A model generated the notes under the pieces. The model worked only from the letters and a program-made list of their open reading frames with translations. It was not told where the DNA came from and made no database searches. The translations under genes and the position numbers were made by a program. A stretch of 42,241 nt of DNA from Chloroflexota bacterium (GTDB lineage Bacteria; Chloroflexota; Anaerolineae; Promineifilales; Promineifilaceae): contig JABFFZ010000049.1 of the NCBI GenBank assembly GCA_013112725.1, forward strand, positions 1 to 42,241, written 5' to 3'. How positions within the stretch are numbered: the first letter of the stretch is position 1; each line of letters opens with the position of its first letter. Shown here piece by piece: positions 1-7,779 of this stretch.

Positions 1-879
1 GCGGCGTTGTTGGGCGGGTGGATTGCCCGGTCGGTGGTACGGCCGTTGCAAAAGCTGGCGGGCGCAGCCGAAGCCATCGCCGCCGGGGATTACGCGCAGC
101 AATTACCACTGCAAGGGCCGGAAGAGGTGCAGCGCGTCGCCGCCAGCTTCAACACCATGTCTACCGAAGTCACTAAAACGCGCAACGCCCAACGCGACTT
201 TGTGGCTAATGTCTCCCATGATTTGAAGACGCCCATCACCTCCATTCGCGGGTGGAGCCAGGCATTGTTGGATGGCACGGCCGTGACCACCGGCGATCAA
301 CAACAGGCCGCCGGCGTCATCTACACCGAATCGGAACGAATGGAGCGCATGGTCAACGGGCTGCTTGATCTGGCGCGCATCGAATCCGGCCAGTTGATCC
401 TGCAACACGCGCCGGTAGACTTGCAAGCTTTGTTGCAGTACCTGTACCAGAGCTTTTTACCCCGTGCCCAGGAACACCAGGTCATGCTCACATTGGCCGC
501 CCCCATGCCGCTCACCATCTGGGGCGACCATGACCGGTTGGTGCAGGTCATGAGCAATCTGCTAGACAACGCCCTGGCGCATACACCGCCGGGTGGGCAG
601 GTGCAGCTAGGGCTGGCGCGGCATGGCGAAGACGTGGTGGATATGTGGGTGCAAGACAGCGGTCAGGGCATCCCCCCAGAAGAGTTGAGCCGTGTTTTTG
701 AGCGGTTTTACCAGGTGGAAAAGTCACGAATGCGCGGCGACGGCCGTGATGGTTCCGGTCTGGGGCTGGCGATTGTGCAGGAGTTGGTGCAGTTGCATCA
801 CGGCCGTGTGCTGGCCCGCAGCGAAGTGGGCAAAGGGAGCCAGTTCATCGTCCGGCTGCCATTACAGGGTAAACCGTAA
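1..879 (+). CDS. Sensor histidine kinase, 3' part (5' end outside window)
   Basis: The frame is open from base 1, so only the C-terminal 292 residues are present and the sensor region lies upstream of the window. Visible parts in order: the end of a membrane segment leading into a HAMP linker (about residues 8-55), a HisKA dimerisation helix with the phosphorylatable His in VSHDLKTP (His codon 217-219), and a HATPase domain with N-box NLLDNALAHTP, G1 box DSGQGIPPEE, F-box FERFYQ and G2 box GSGLGLAI. It should autophosphorylate at that His and pass phosphate to a response regulator, presumably encoded upstream. The stop codon lies inside a palindromic repeat shared with the convergent gene at 927-2285. 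Family is certain; the stimulus is unknown. Confidence 0.95.
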   Translation, partial: AALLGGWIARSVVRPLQKLAGAAEAIAAGDYAQQLPLQGPEEVQRVAASFNTMSTEVTKTRNAQRDFVANVSHDLKTPITSIRGWSQALLDGTAVTTGDQQQAAGVIYTESERMERMVNGLLDLARIESGQLILQHAPVDLQALLQYLYQSFLPRAQEHQVMLTLAAPMPLTIWGDHDRLVQVMSNLLDNALAHTPPGGQVQLGLARHGEDVVDMWVQDSGQGIPPEELSRVFERFYQVEKSRMRGDGRDGSGLGLAIVQELVQLHHGRVLARSEVGKGSQFIVRLPLQGKP

Positions 880-935
880 TCGGTAATCCGTAGTCGGTTT
901 ACGGGTCACGGATTACGAATCACGGATTACGGATG
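874..935. repeat. GATTACGG-type palindrome between convergent genes
   Basis: The left arm (about 874-892) carries CCGTAATCGGTAATCCGT. The right arm (about 912-934) carries its imperfect reverse complement, made of repeated CACGGATTACG units. It holds the stop codon of the kinase and abuts the end of the glycosidase on the other strand, so it could act as a bidirectional terminator. There is no clear T-tract. Confidence 0.7.
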
Positions 936-2285
936 CCAGGGTAATGAAGGGGGCACGGCCGTTTGCGCATATGGCCCATTACGTAGATCGTCAAAAAAGC
1001 CGCGCGTATACAGAACACCGTAAGAGAAAATAGCATGGCCGGCCGTGCCCAACTGCCGCGCCATCTGGATGCGGGCGACGATTTCGTTGAAGTCGTTATA
1101 GTCAGCATTGATACCGGGCACGATGTAACGGCCGTTGGCATCCCCTTGAAAATTCTGCACTAATGTATACCAGCGTGCCTGGCCGTATGGTTGCCCATCC
1201 CACGTGGCGCCGCCATAAATCATCGGCGAAATAGCGTCAATATAACCACCGCCCACCCACGCTTTAGAATCCTGGTAATAATCGTGGTACCCTTCGGAAG
1301 CGCCCCAGCCCCAGTAATCTACATACACCGGCCAGACAGCGGCCGTTAACCAGAAGTTGGGTTTATCGGCAATCCCGTTATCGCCGTAGAGCAAATTGTA
1401 GAATTTACTCACCGTGCCGTTCACCTGCGCCCGCTGCCAATCCTGGTAGCTGCTATATCCGGCGGGCGGCGCGGAGAAACAGGGTACTCCCGCCGCGCCG
1501 TCGCTCACCGGGTCACAAGAGGTGGTGTGGTGGCCGTAACGAATGTGATCCAGGTGAATGCCGTCAATGTCATAACGCGCCACCAGATCGGCCGCCACCG
1601 AGAGGATGTGATTGTCAAAAAAGACGGAAGCTGGTGTGGCCCGCCAGTAAGAACTGCAATGCACCTGACCCGTGGTGGTCCATTGCAGGCCATTGGGTTT
1701 GCCGCTGGTCGTGCCGTGCTGGTTGACCAGTTGCCAATACAAAGGCAGCGGCGTGATGCCGGAACTGGGCGGGGTGGTGCAGTTATCCCACACCGGGTAG
1801 ACATTAAGGTAGGCATGTACCTGGATGTTTTGGGCGTGGGCGCGCTCAATCATGTAAGCCAGCGGGTCCCAATAGGGATTGGGGGGCACACCTAACCCCT
1901 GGGCGCTGACACGGTAGGCCCAGGGTTCAAGGGGCGAATCGTAGTAGGCATCGGCGGCGCCGCGCACCTGGAAGAAGATGGCGTTGAACCCGGCATAGGC
2001 GGCATTGTTGACGATCTCGTCAATTTTGGCCGGGTTGGCGGGATTGATGTAATTGGTCCAGTCAAAGCGCGTCACCCACAGGCCGCGCATTTCTACCATT
2101 TGGCTGGGTGGGGTAGCGGTGGGAGTCGGTGTGGGTGTGGGTGTGGGGGTGAAGGTGGGCGTGGGCAGCGGGCGCATGACCAGGGGTAGATAGGTGGGGG
2201 GCGGTGGTTCCTGGGCAAGTACGGCCGTGAACAATCCCCCCAAAATGAGGAGCAATAGAAGGATGGCCGTTTGTGGGGCTTTCAT
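927..2285 (-). CDS. Secreted glycosyl hydrolase-like family 10 (GHL10/DUF187) protein
   Basis: A 452-residue secreted protein. It has a signal peptide (KAPQTAILLLLLILGG then AVLAQE), then the YLPLVMR motif and a Pro-Thr linker (about residues 30-62) typical of Chloroflexota exported proteins, then a TIM-barrel-like domain. EMRGLWVTRFDWTN at the domain start is the hallmark of GHL10 (PF02638), and DIDGIHLDHIRYG and NFWLTAAVWPVY follow where the family has conserved barrel strands. Characterised GHL10 relatives act on cell-wall glycans; the substrate here cannot be read from sequence. It lies 58 bp downstream of ruvA, separated by an 18-bp perfect palindrome, and is the last gene of the minus-strand run. 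Confidence 0.88.
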   Translation of the reverse strand: MKAPQTAILLLLLILGGLFTAVLAQEPPPPTYLPLVMRPLPTPTFTPTPTPTPTPTATPPSQMVEMRGLWVTRFDWTNYINPANPAKIDEIVNNAAYAGFNAIFFQVRGAADAYYDSPLEPWAYRVSAQGLGVPPNPYWDPLAYMIERAHAQNIQVHAYLNVYPVWDNCTTPPSSGITPLPLYWQLVNQHGTTSGKPNGLQWTTTGQVHCSSYWRATPASVFFDNHILSVAADLVARYDIDGIHLDHIRYGHHTTSCDPVSDGAAGVPCFSAPPAGYSSYQDWQRAQVNGTVSKFYNLLYGDNGIADKPNFWLTAAVWPVYVDYWGWGASEGYHDYYQDSKAWVGGGYIDAISPMIYGGATWDGQPYGQARWYTLVQNFQGDANGRYIVPGINADYNDFNEIVARIQMARQLGTAGHAIFSYGVLYTRGFFDDLRNGPYAQTAVPPSLPWHP

Positions 2286-2296
2286 CGTGAGTAATT

Positions 2297-2349
2297 GGGT
2301 AATTGCGTAATTGGGGTAAATTTGTAATTACCCAATTACGCAATTACCC
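2297..2349. repeat. AATTACCC-type perfect palindrome
   Basis: An 18-bp perfect inverted repeat: 2297-2314 (GGGTAATTGCGTAATTGG) with 2332-2349, loop 2315-2331. The ruvA stop codon (2344-2346) is inside the right arm and the next gene starts at 2285. It probably forms a strong RNA hairpin at the ruvA 3' end. Confidence 0.85.
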
Positions 2350-2928
2350 CCCTTGATCCAGATATTGCAGCGCCAACTGCACCCGTTCATCCACCGTTTT
2401 GGCTTCGCGGGGGAGGCGCTGCAAGGCGGATTGGGCTTCGACGATGCTGAAGCCGAGGCCGGTGAGGAAATCAATCACATCTGCGTCCACATCACTGACA
2501 AAGGGCACGGCCGTGCCCGTCTGTGTCATGTCAAGTTTGTCCCGTAGTTGGAACATGATCCGTTCGGCCGTCTTTTTGCCAATACCGGGGACGCGCTGGA
2601 GTACGGCCGTTTCCTCCCGCAAAATCGCGCTCTTGAGCAGTTCCGGGCTGAGGGTGGACAAAATGGAGAGCGCCACCTTTGGCCCCACGCCGTTCACCCC
2701 CAACAGCACTTCAAACAACTGTAAATCATCCGTCGTTTCAAAGCCATACAACGCCAACTCCTGTTCACGCACAATCAGGTGCGTGTGCAGATGAATGGCC
2801 CGGCCTACACCGCCCACATCTTCCAACACGGTGCGCGGTACAAACACCCGCACCCCCACACCACCCACAGCAATGATGAGGGCAGCGTTTTCAATACGTT
2901 GGATGGAACCGGAAATAGAGGCGATCAT
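2344..2928 (-). CDS. ruvA: Holliday junction branch migration complex subunit RuvA
   Basis: A 194-residue RuvA, the tetrameric junction-binding subunit that loads RuvB. The N-terminal OB-fold begins MIASISGSIQ. The helix-hairpin-helix region follows (LLGVNGVGPKVALSILS and LQRVPGIGKKTAERIMFQL), and the C-terminal RuvB-contact domain ends the protein (FLTGLGFSIVEAQSALQRL). I chose the ATG at 2928, not one nine codons upstream, because that extension would be encoded by the palindrome at 2938-2968 and RuvA proteins normally start at MIA. It is downstream of ruvC in the usual yebC-ruvC-ruvA order, but ruvB does not follow. Confidence 0.96.
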   Translation of the reverse strand: MIASISGSIQRIENAALIIAVGGVGVRVFVPRTVLEDVGGVGRAIHLHTHLIVREQELALYGFETTDDLQLFEVLLGVNGVGPKVALSILSTLSPELLKSAILREETAVLQRVPGIGKKTAERIMFQLRDKLDMTQTGTAVPFVSDVDADVIDFLTGLGFSIVEAQSALQRLPREAKTVDERVQLALQYLDQGG

Positions 2929-2937
2929 ATCTGGGAA

Positions 2938-2968
2938 GAAATCCGATTTCTCCAAGAAATCGGATTTC
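2938..2968. repeat. AGAAATCC-type hairpin between ruvC and ruvA
   Basis: Perfect 14-bp arms 2938-2951 (GAAATCCGATTTCT) and 2955-2968 with a 3-nt loop. It resembles the palindrome at 7721-7753 (AGAAGCCGGGTTTCTT arms), so both probably belong to one family. Confidence 0.85.
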
Positions 2969-2980
2969 TAAAATCACCAA

Positions 2981-3469
2981 TCACTCGTACAAACTTTCAA
3001 ACCGTTGATAATGATAATGCGTGATGGCTACGGCCAGACCATCGGCCGCGTCGTCGGGGCGGGGCGTCTCTTCCAGGTCGAGCAGGTTGCGTACCATGAG
3101 CTGCACCTGCTTTTTGTCTGCCTTGCCATAGCCGGTGACGGCGTCCTTGATTTTGGGCGGTGAGTATTCGGCAATGGGCAGGCCGGCATTGACCAGGGTC
3201 AGCAGCAACACCCCCCGCGCCTGGCCAACGGTGATGGCGGTGGTGATGTTACGGCCGAAGAACACTTCTTCCACAGCGGCCGTATCGGGCCGGTACTCGT
3301 CAATCAACTGTTGCAACTGGCGCTGGATGGTTTGCAGACGGTGGGGCATGGGGTCATCGGGAAGGGTGGAGATGACGCCATAGGTCACGGCCGTGAACTG
3401 CCCCTCTATCACATCAATAATCCCATAACCCGTCGTTGCCGTCCCCGGATCCAGCCCAATAATTCTCAT
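2981..3469 (-). CDS. ruvC: Crossover junction endodeoxyribonuclease RuvC
   Basis: A 162-residue Holliday-junction resolvase with an RNase H fold. The start MRIIGLDPGTATTGYG contains the first catalytic Asp (D7). VEEVFFGRN supplies E67, and DDAADGLAVA supplies D140 and D143, so the metal-binding tetrad matches the E. coli pattern. Length and motifs are normal. It lies between yebC and ruvA with palindromes on both sides, and resolves junctions processed by RuvAB. Confidence 0.97.
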   Translation of the reverse strand: MRIIGLDPGTATTGYGIIDVIEGQFTAVTYGVISTLPDDPMPHRLQTIQRQLQQLIDEYRPDTAAVEEVFFGRNITTAITVGQARGVLLLTLVNAGLPIAEYSPPKIKDAVTGYGKADKKQVQLMVRNLLDLEETPRPDDAADGLAVAITHYHYQRFESLYE

Positions 3470-3480
3470 CAGAGGGAAAT

Positions 3481-3531
3481 TATGAATTAGGAATTATGAA
3501 AAAGACTCTTTTTCATAATTCCTAATTCATA
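3481..3531. repeat. Perfect 24-bp-arm hairpin between yebC and ruvC
   Basis: Arms 3481-3504 and 3508-3531 are perfectly complementary with a 3-nt loop (ACT). The sequence is built on the words GAATTAGGAATTATG and AAAAAG. The T-run of the arm on either strand could help termination. Confidence 0.88.
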
Positions 3532-3536
3532 GTTTC

Positions 3537-4286
3537 TTAGGCTGCTTCCAGAGCGGCCATCGTTTCGTCGCTCATGTCCAGAGCGGAGTAGACGTTTTGC
3601 ACATCGTCCAGGTCTTCCAGCGCTTCCACGCACTTCATTACCTGCATGGATTCGGCGAGCGACAGTCCCAGCGGATTGTTGGGGTCATAAATCATGGTCG
3701 CTTCCGTCAGGTTGTAGCCGCTTTTTTGCAAATGGTTGCGTACACTTTGGAACTGTTCCAACTCCACGTAAATCTCGGCCGTGCCATCTTCAAACTGCAC
3801 ATCTTCCGCGCCCATTTCGGCCGCAGCCATAAACAGTTCATCCTGGTCAAATTTGCCTTCAACGGCAATGTACCCTTTACGGGTGAACTGCCAGGAGACG
3901 GAACCGGCCTCGGCCATGTTGCCGCCATTCTTGCCCAGGGCATGGCGAATGTCGGCGACGGCCCGGTTGCGGTTGTCGGTAACGGTTTCAATGAGGATGC
4001 CCACGCCGTGTGGCCCATACGCCTCATACATCACCGTTTCCAACTGCCCACCTTCCAGTTCGCCGGTACCGCGTTTAATGGCCCGTTCGATGTTGTCTTT
4101 GGGCATGTTTTCTGCTTTGGCCTTGTCAATAGCCAGGGCCAGGGCGTTGTTAAAGTTGGGGTCGCCGCCGCCTTCACGGGCGGCAATGGTGATGTCTTTA
4201 GCCAGCCGGGTGAAAATTTTGCCCCGTTTTTTGTCGGTGGCGGCTTTTTTATGTTTAATAGTTGCCCATTTTGAATGACCAGACAT
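3537..4286 (-). CDS. yebC: YebC/PmpR family protein
   Basis: A 249-residue YebC family protein. The start MSGHSKWATIKHKKAATDKKRG is near-invariant in the family. Other conserved blocks are REGGGDPNFN, NMPKDNIERAIKRG and YEAYGPHGVGI. Members were described as transcriptional regulators; some act on ribosomes to relieve stalling at difficult sequences. A Shine-Dalgarno (ACAGGAG on the minus strand, about 4292-4299) supports the start. First gene of the classical yebC-ruvC-ruvA cluster. Confidence 0.96.
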   Translation of the reverse strand: MSGHSKWATIKHKKAATDKKRGKIFTRLAKDITIAAREGGGDPNFNNALALAIDKAKAENMPKDNIERAIKRGTGELEGGQLETVMYEAYGPHGVGILIETVTDNRNRAVADIRHALGKNGGNMAEAGSVSWQFTRKGYIAVEGKFDQDELFMAAAEMGAEDVQFEDGTAEIYVELEQFQSVRNHLQKSGYNLTEATMIYDPNNPLGLSLAESMQVMKCVEALEDLDDVQNVYSALDMSDETMAALEAA

Positions 4287-4317
4287 GGTTGATCTCCTGT
4301 TTTGGTGGGCGTCGTCC

Positions 4318-4362
4318 GGTAATCGGTAATTCGTAATCCGTCATCCGTAATCCGTGAATTGT
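4318..4362. repeat. Tandem GTAATCCGT words upstream of yebC
   Basis: About five degenerate copies of the word GTAATCCGT or GTAATCGGT in direct orientation, in the 118-bp gap between the glycosyltransferase end and yebC. Unlike most other copies in the window it has no strong inverted partner. Confidence 0.6.
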
Positions 4363-4404
4363 CAGGTAGCCCACATTGTAGTTAATTTGCGAAGGAGGAT
4401 TATA

Positions 4405-5466
4405 TCACAGTCGGAGTTTTGGGGAACGAGCCCTGCCATACCCCTTTCCCCTCTTTCTTGCCACTTTCTTATTTGGCGCGACAGGCGGCTGGAACTTTTC
4501 AATATCCGCCTGCAAGCTGCGCAGCTTTTTGAAGGTGAGTAGTTGGGGATAGGCACGGGTCATCTGGCGGTAGGTGTTGTGCCAGAGTTGGAAGTCGGCG
4601 CGACGGCCGTAGCGCGCCATACTGCCCTCTTTGCGAAACTGCCAGGGTTTAAAGCCGGTGTAATGAATGCCCCACAATACGGCCGGGTCCGGGTAGCCGT
4701 TCAGGCTGTGAAAGCGCAAATCCACATTCGTCCACCGGCCCGACCAACGCCGCGTCAGATATTGCATCTCCGGCCATTCAAACTGATTCCCCACCATGTC
4801 CCGCACTTCCGGCCGTTCCAAATCCTGCAAAATGGCCTGGAACTCGGTTAACGATGGCTCAATGACGAGCAGCGAACTGATAATGCCCATGTTGGTGGGG
4901 TCGGTCGCTACCCGGTCGGTGATGGTTTGGGGGATGGGCTGCCCATGGGGGCAATCGGCGTAGATGTGATGCCAGTTCCAGGTGCCATCCTGGGCCACGC
5001 TGTCGGGGATAATAAAATTGCCATCCGCGCCCCACTCCATGACGTGTGTTTTGCGTTCGTTGATCGTTCCCGCAGGCGCGGGCAGATTGAAAAGCTGGTC
5101 GTACCGTTTCAGCGGCAGCAAGTCAGCATCCAGCAGCACAATTTTGTCATAGTGCAGCCCCAGGTCGCCATCAGCCCCTAGGCGCAGGGCGTGTAATTTG
5201 GTAAAGACGAGGGGGAGATACGGCCGTGACCCCGCCAGTTTATGCGGCATGACAATGGGGCCTACTTCTAGTACATGGTCATACAACAGTGCCAACGCCT
5301 GCCGCGCCGTGCCCGTAATTTCTGACGTCACCAGGCAAATGATGTCCGCCTGCATTTTCTGCCGCCGCAGCCCATAGGCCAGCAGCAGCACCGCCGGCAG
5401 GTAGCTGTCGTTGAGGGTGAAGAGAGTGACAAAGGCAAAACGGGATTGGTCGGACGGCCGTTTCAT
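4405..5466 (-). CDS. Glycosyltransferase family 8-like (glycogenin-type) protein
   Basis: A 353-residue soluble-looking GT-A fold protein. The N-terminus FAFVTLFTLNDSYLPAVLLLAYGLRRQ is the nucleotide-sugar binding start typical of GT8. IVLLDADLLPLKRYDQLF contains the D-x-D metal motif, and WGIHYTGFKPWQ near residue 270 matches the GT8 C-terminal HxxGxxKPW-like motif. It should use a nucleotide sugar with Mn; donor and acceptor are unknown. The C-terminal 30 residues are Lys/Arg-rich. No signal peptide. It sits 46 bp after the GH1 glucosidase gene on the same strand, suggesting cotranscription and a glucan-related role. Confidence 0.82.
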   Translation of the reverse strand: MKRPSDQSRFAFVTLFTLNDSYLPAVLLLAYGLRRQKMQADIICLVTSEITGTARQALALLYDHVLEVGPIVMPHKLAGSRPYLPLVFTKLHALRLGADGDLGLHYDKIVLLDADLLPLKRYDQLFNLPAPAGTINERKTHVMEWGADGNFIIPDSVAQDGTWNWHHIYADCPHGQPIPQTITDRVATDPTNMGIISSLLVIEPSLTEFQAILQDLERPEVRDMVGNQFEWPEMQYLTRRWSGRWTNVDLRFHSLNGYPDPAVLWGIHYTGFKPWQFRKEGSMARYGRRADFQLWHNTYRQMTRAYPQLLTFKKLRSLQADIEKFQPPVAPNKKVARKRGKGYGRARSPKLRL

Positions 5467-5482
5467 TAGGGTAGATGAGTGT

Positions 5483-5523
5483 GGGTAACTGAGTAATTAC
5501 CCAATTACTAAATTATCCAATTA
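5483..5523. repeat. AATTACCC-type repeat containing the GH1 stop codon
   Basis: Words GGGTAACT, GTAATTACCCAATTAC and CCAATTACC form an imperfect palindrome. The GH1 stop codon (5513-5515) is within it, so the repeat encodes the last residues of that protein. Confidence 0.65.
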
Positions 5524-6850
5524 CCTTCTGCGGTGATTCGCCGGGAAACATCGTCGCCATCAACTCTGGCGCGTACTGTTCGGCCATGTCACTGCTGATG
5601 CCGCGCCGGTAGCAGATTTTGCTATACAGTTCGCCGCTGCGGCGCAGGTGGCGGGCCTGGGTTGCCGGGTCTAGCTCAATCAGGCCAAAACGCTGCGTCC
5701 AGCCGCGATCCCATTCAAAGTTGTCTATCAGGCTCCAATGGTAATAGCCCATTACCGGGTAACAAAAGCTGACGGCGCGCCAGATTTCACGCAGATGAGT
5801 GAGGAGGAAGGACGGCCGTAACCGATCTGCCGCATCGGGTACGCCATTTTCCGTGATGTACAGGGGCTTGTTATATTTCAGCACCCGCTGGATGGCCCGG
5901 TACAGCCCTGCCGGGTACACCTCACCGTAGTTGCCATCACTGACCACTGCCTCCGGTGTCCATTCTGTTTCAAAAAAGGTTTTGGGCGGCGGAAAACGCA
6001 GGTAAAAACGGGTGTAATAGTTGATGCCGATGAAATCATAACTGCCCGCCAGCCCTTTGATTTTGGTAGAGCCGAGGAAGGTGCGCATACGGCCGTCGGC
6101 CACCGCATCCAACCACATGCCGTTAAACAAGCTATCCATTCGCCGCGTCCACCACTTGCTCACGAAGGAACTGCCCGGTTTTGCTTCCAAGATGGGGATA
6201 TTTTTGGCATACCCCACTTCGGCTTCCGGGTATTTGGTTTTGATTACCTCATACGCGGCGGCATGGCACATCAGCATATGTTTGGCCGCTTCCAGCCCGG
6301 CGCGCAGCCCCATTTGCTGCGGCGCGGGGAAGACGCCGCCCAGGTACCGGGCAAATATATACACCATCGGCTCGTTAATGGTAATCCATTTGGGGATCAG
6401 GTCGCCCAGCACATCCGCCACCTTGCTCACGTATCGCTGGAAGTATTCCACCACGATCTGGCGATTAAAGTCCCCCTTCTCTACCAGCCACAGCGGGTTG
6501 CTAAAGTGGTGTAGCGTCACCATTGGCTCAATGCCCCGGTTGTGCATCGCCTGGAGAATCTGGCGGTAGCGATCCAGGGCGTGGTCGTCAAAGACGCTTG
6601 GTTCTGGCTCAATGCGGCTCCATTCCAGCGAGAGGCGGTGAGCGTTGGTACCCATATCGGCAGCGGCGTCCAAGTCGCTTTCGGCGTTGGCCCACCAGTT
6701 GCAGGCGATGCCGGAGCGCTGGTTTTGCAGTATGTGGCCTTGCTCCCACAGCCACCAATCACTATTGGTATTATGCCCTTCCACTTGGTAAGCGGCTGTG
6801 GCCGTCCCCCAACGAAAATCGGCCGGGAATAACATTTGTGCTTTTGCCAT
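5513..6850 (-). CDS. Glycoside hydrolase family 1 beta-glucosidase-type enzyme
   Basis: A 445-residue GH1 enzyme. FPADFRWGTATAAYQVEG is the family start motif. The acid/base Glu is E160 in WITINEP and the nucleophile is E334 in LYITENG. HFSNPLW and HWSLIDNFEW line the sugar site. It should hydrolyse beta-glycosides with retention; the aglycone is unpredictable. There is no signal peptide, so it is cytoplasmic. A purine-rich Shine-Dalgarno (AAGGAGAAGGAG on the minus strand, about 6851-6862) precedes the ATG at 6850. It heads the minus-strand run and diverges from the V4R gene. Confidence 0.95.
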   Translation of the reverse strand: MAKAQMLFPADFRWGTATAAYQVEGHNTNSDWWLWEQGHILQNQRSGIACNWWANAESDLDAAADMGTNAHRLSLEWSRIEPEPSVFDDHALDRYRQILQAMHNRGIEPMVTLHHFSNPLWLVEKGDFNRQIVVEYFQRYVSKVADVLGDLIPKWITINEPMVYIFARYLGGVFPAPQQMGLRAGLEAAKHMLMCHAAAYEVIKTKYPEAEVGYAKNIPILEAKPGSSFVSKWWTRRMDSLFNGMWLDAVADGRMRTFLGSTKIKGLAGSYDFIGINYYTRFYLRFPPPKTFFETEWTPEAVVSDGNYGEVYPAGLYRAIQRVLKYNKPLYITENGVPDAADRLRPSFLLTHLREIWRAVSFCYPVMGYYHWSLIDNFEWDRGWTQRFGLIELDPATQARHLRRSGELYSKICYRRGISSDMAEQYAPELMATMFPGESPQKVIG

Positions 6851-6865
6851 CTCCTTCTCCTTTAT

Positions 6866-6926
6866 CAGTAATCGGCTATCGGTATCGGCTCGCCGATTAC
6901 TGTTTACCGTTCACCGATTACCGAAA
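6866..6926. repeat. GATTACGG-type palindrome in divergent intergenic region
   Basis: Arms 6866-6876 (CAGTAATCGGC) and 6892-6902 are perfectly complementary. A further TCACCGATTACCG word follows to 6926. It sits between divergent genes, so it cannot be a simple shared terminator. Confidence 0.7.
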
Positions 6927-6941
6927 GAGTAACACGCCGTT

Positions 6942-6969
6942 TTGCCCATGCCAAATAGCTTGTTATACT
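6942..6969 (+). promoter_or_regulatory. Putative sigma-70-like promoter for the V4R gene
   Basis: TTGCCC (6942-6947), a 16-bp spacer and TATACT (6964-6969). It lies in the divergent gap and would start transcription near 6976, upstream of the V4R protein. Confidence 0.55.
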
Positions 6970-7082
6970 TGTAACATCTTTGCCACCTGCCTGCATTGTT
7001 GGAGAAACAGCGTGGCGTTTCACAAGAAAATGCATTTCTTCAGACATACCATTCACAGTTAAGGCGCCGTTGGAGTGTTTTT

Positions 7083-7718
7083 GTGAAAGACCTGGTACCC
7101 CCAAGCGGTTACTATTACCCCAACAAGATGGGCCGTATCCTCCTCATTTCTATGGAAGAAGTTATGGGTAGAAATGGTCTGAACGCCTTGCTCAATCTTA
7201 TAGATTTGCGTGAATATATGCAGGATTTACCGCCAGACAACCTGGAACGGGAGTTTGATTTTGCCCATATCAGTAATCTTAATAAATCATTGCGCGAAAT
7301 ATATGGGCCGCGGGGTGGGCGTGGCCTGGCGCTGCGGGGGGGACGCGCTATCTTTTCACGGGGGCTGCGCCAGTTTGGCGCATTGGCTGGCGTCAGTGAT
7401 CTGGCCTTCAAAGTGCTGCCATTAAAAACCAAACTTAAAATTGGCGTACCGGCCGTCGCCCGTATTTTTTCCCAATTCAGCGATCAAACCAGCCATGTAG
7501 AAGAAATGGATGACCATTTTTTGTATACTATTGAACGCTGCTCAGAGTGTTGGCAGCAAACCAGTGATCGACCTGTTTGTTATATTGCCGTGGGCATTCT
7601 ACAAGAAACGCTGCGGTGGGTTAGTGGTGGATTGGAATTTCGGGTTGACCAGGTTGCCTGCAAAGCCATGGGGCATGAAGCCTGCGCTTTTAGAATTGAT
7701 AAAGATCCTATTAAGTAA
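7083..7718 (+). CDS. V4R-domain protein
   Basis: About 211 residues from the GTG at 7083 (GGAG about 8 bp upstream). A TTG at 6996 would add 29 residues and cannot be excluded. The N-terminal half contains MGRILLISMEEVMGRNGLNALLN. The C-terminal half is a V4R (4-vinyl reductase) domain: CWQQTSDRPVCYIAVGILQ, then ETLRWVSGG, then QVACKAMGHEACAFRI with the conserved Cys/His pattern. V4R domains are small-molecule or tetrapyrrole/hydrocarbon-binding modules that often serve as sensor inputs. The response regulator gene starts 61 bp downstream, so the pair may form a signalling unit. Confidence 0.78.
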   Translation: MKDLVPPSGYYYPNKMGRILLISMEEVMGRNGLNALLNLIDLREYMQDLPPDNLEREFDFAHISNLNKSLREIYGPRGGRGLALRGGRAIFSRGLRQFGALAGVSDLAFKVLPLKTKLKIGVPAVARIFSQFSDQTSHVEEMDDHFLYTIERCSECWQQTSDRPVCYIAVGILQETLRWVSGGLEFRVDQVACKAMGHEACAFRIDKDPIK

Positions 7719-7720
7719 AG

Positions 7721-7753
7721 AGAAGCCGGGTTTCTTCAAGAAACCCGGCTTCT
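7721..7753. repeat. Perfect 16-bp-arm hairpin after the V4R gene
   Basis: Arms 7721-7736 (AGAAGCCGGGTTTCTT) and 7738-7753 with a single-base loop. It begins three bases after the V4R stop codon. Same style as the hairpin at 2938-2968. Confidence 0.88.
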
Positions 7754-7779
7754 AGCGGGCTTTTGAAGGAACAAAGCAC

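Noticed and set aside
874..935. CRISPR-like array made of GATTACG repeats
   Set aside because: Units are 8-12 bp without spacers of constant length, form palindromes, and no cas genes are present.
2094..2200. Pro/Thr codon repeat in the GHL10 gene as a mobile or regulatory repeat
   Set aside because: It is the normal low-complexity (PT)n linker of secreted Chloroflexota proteins.
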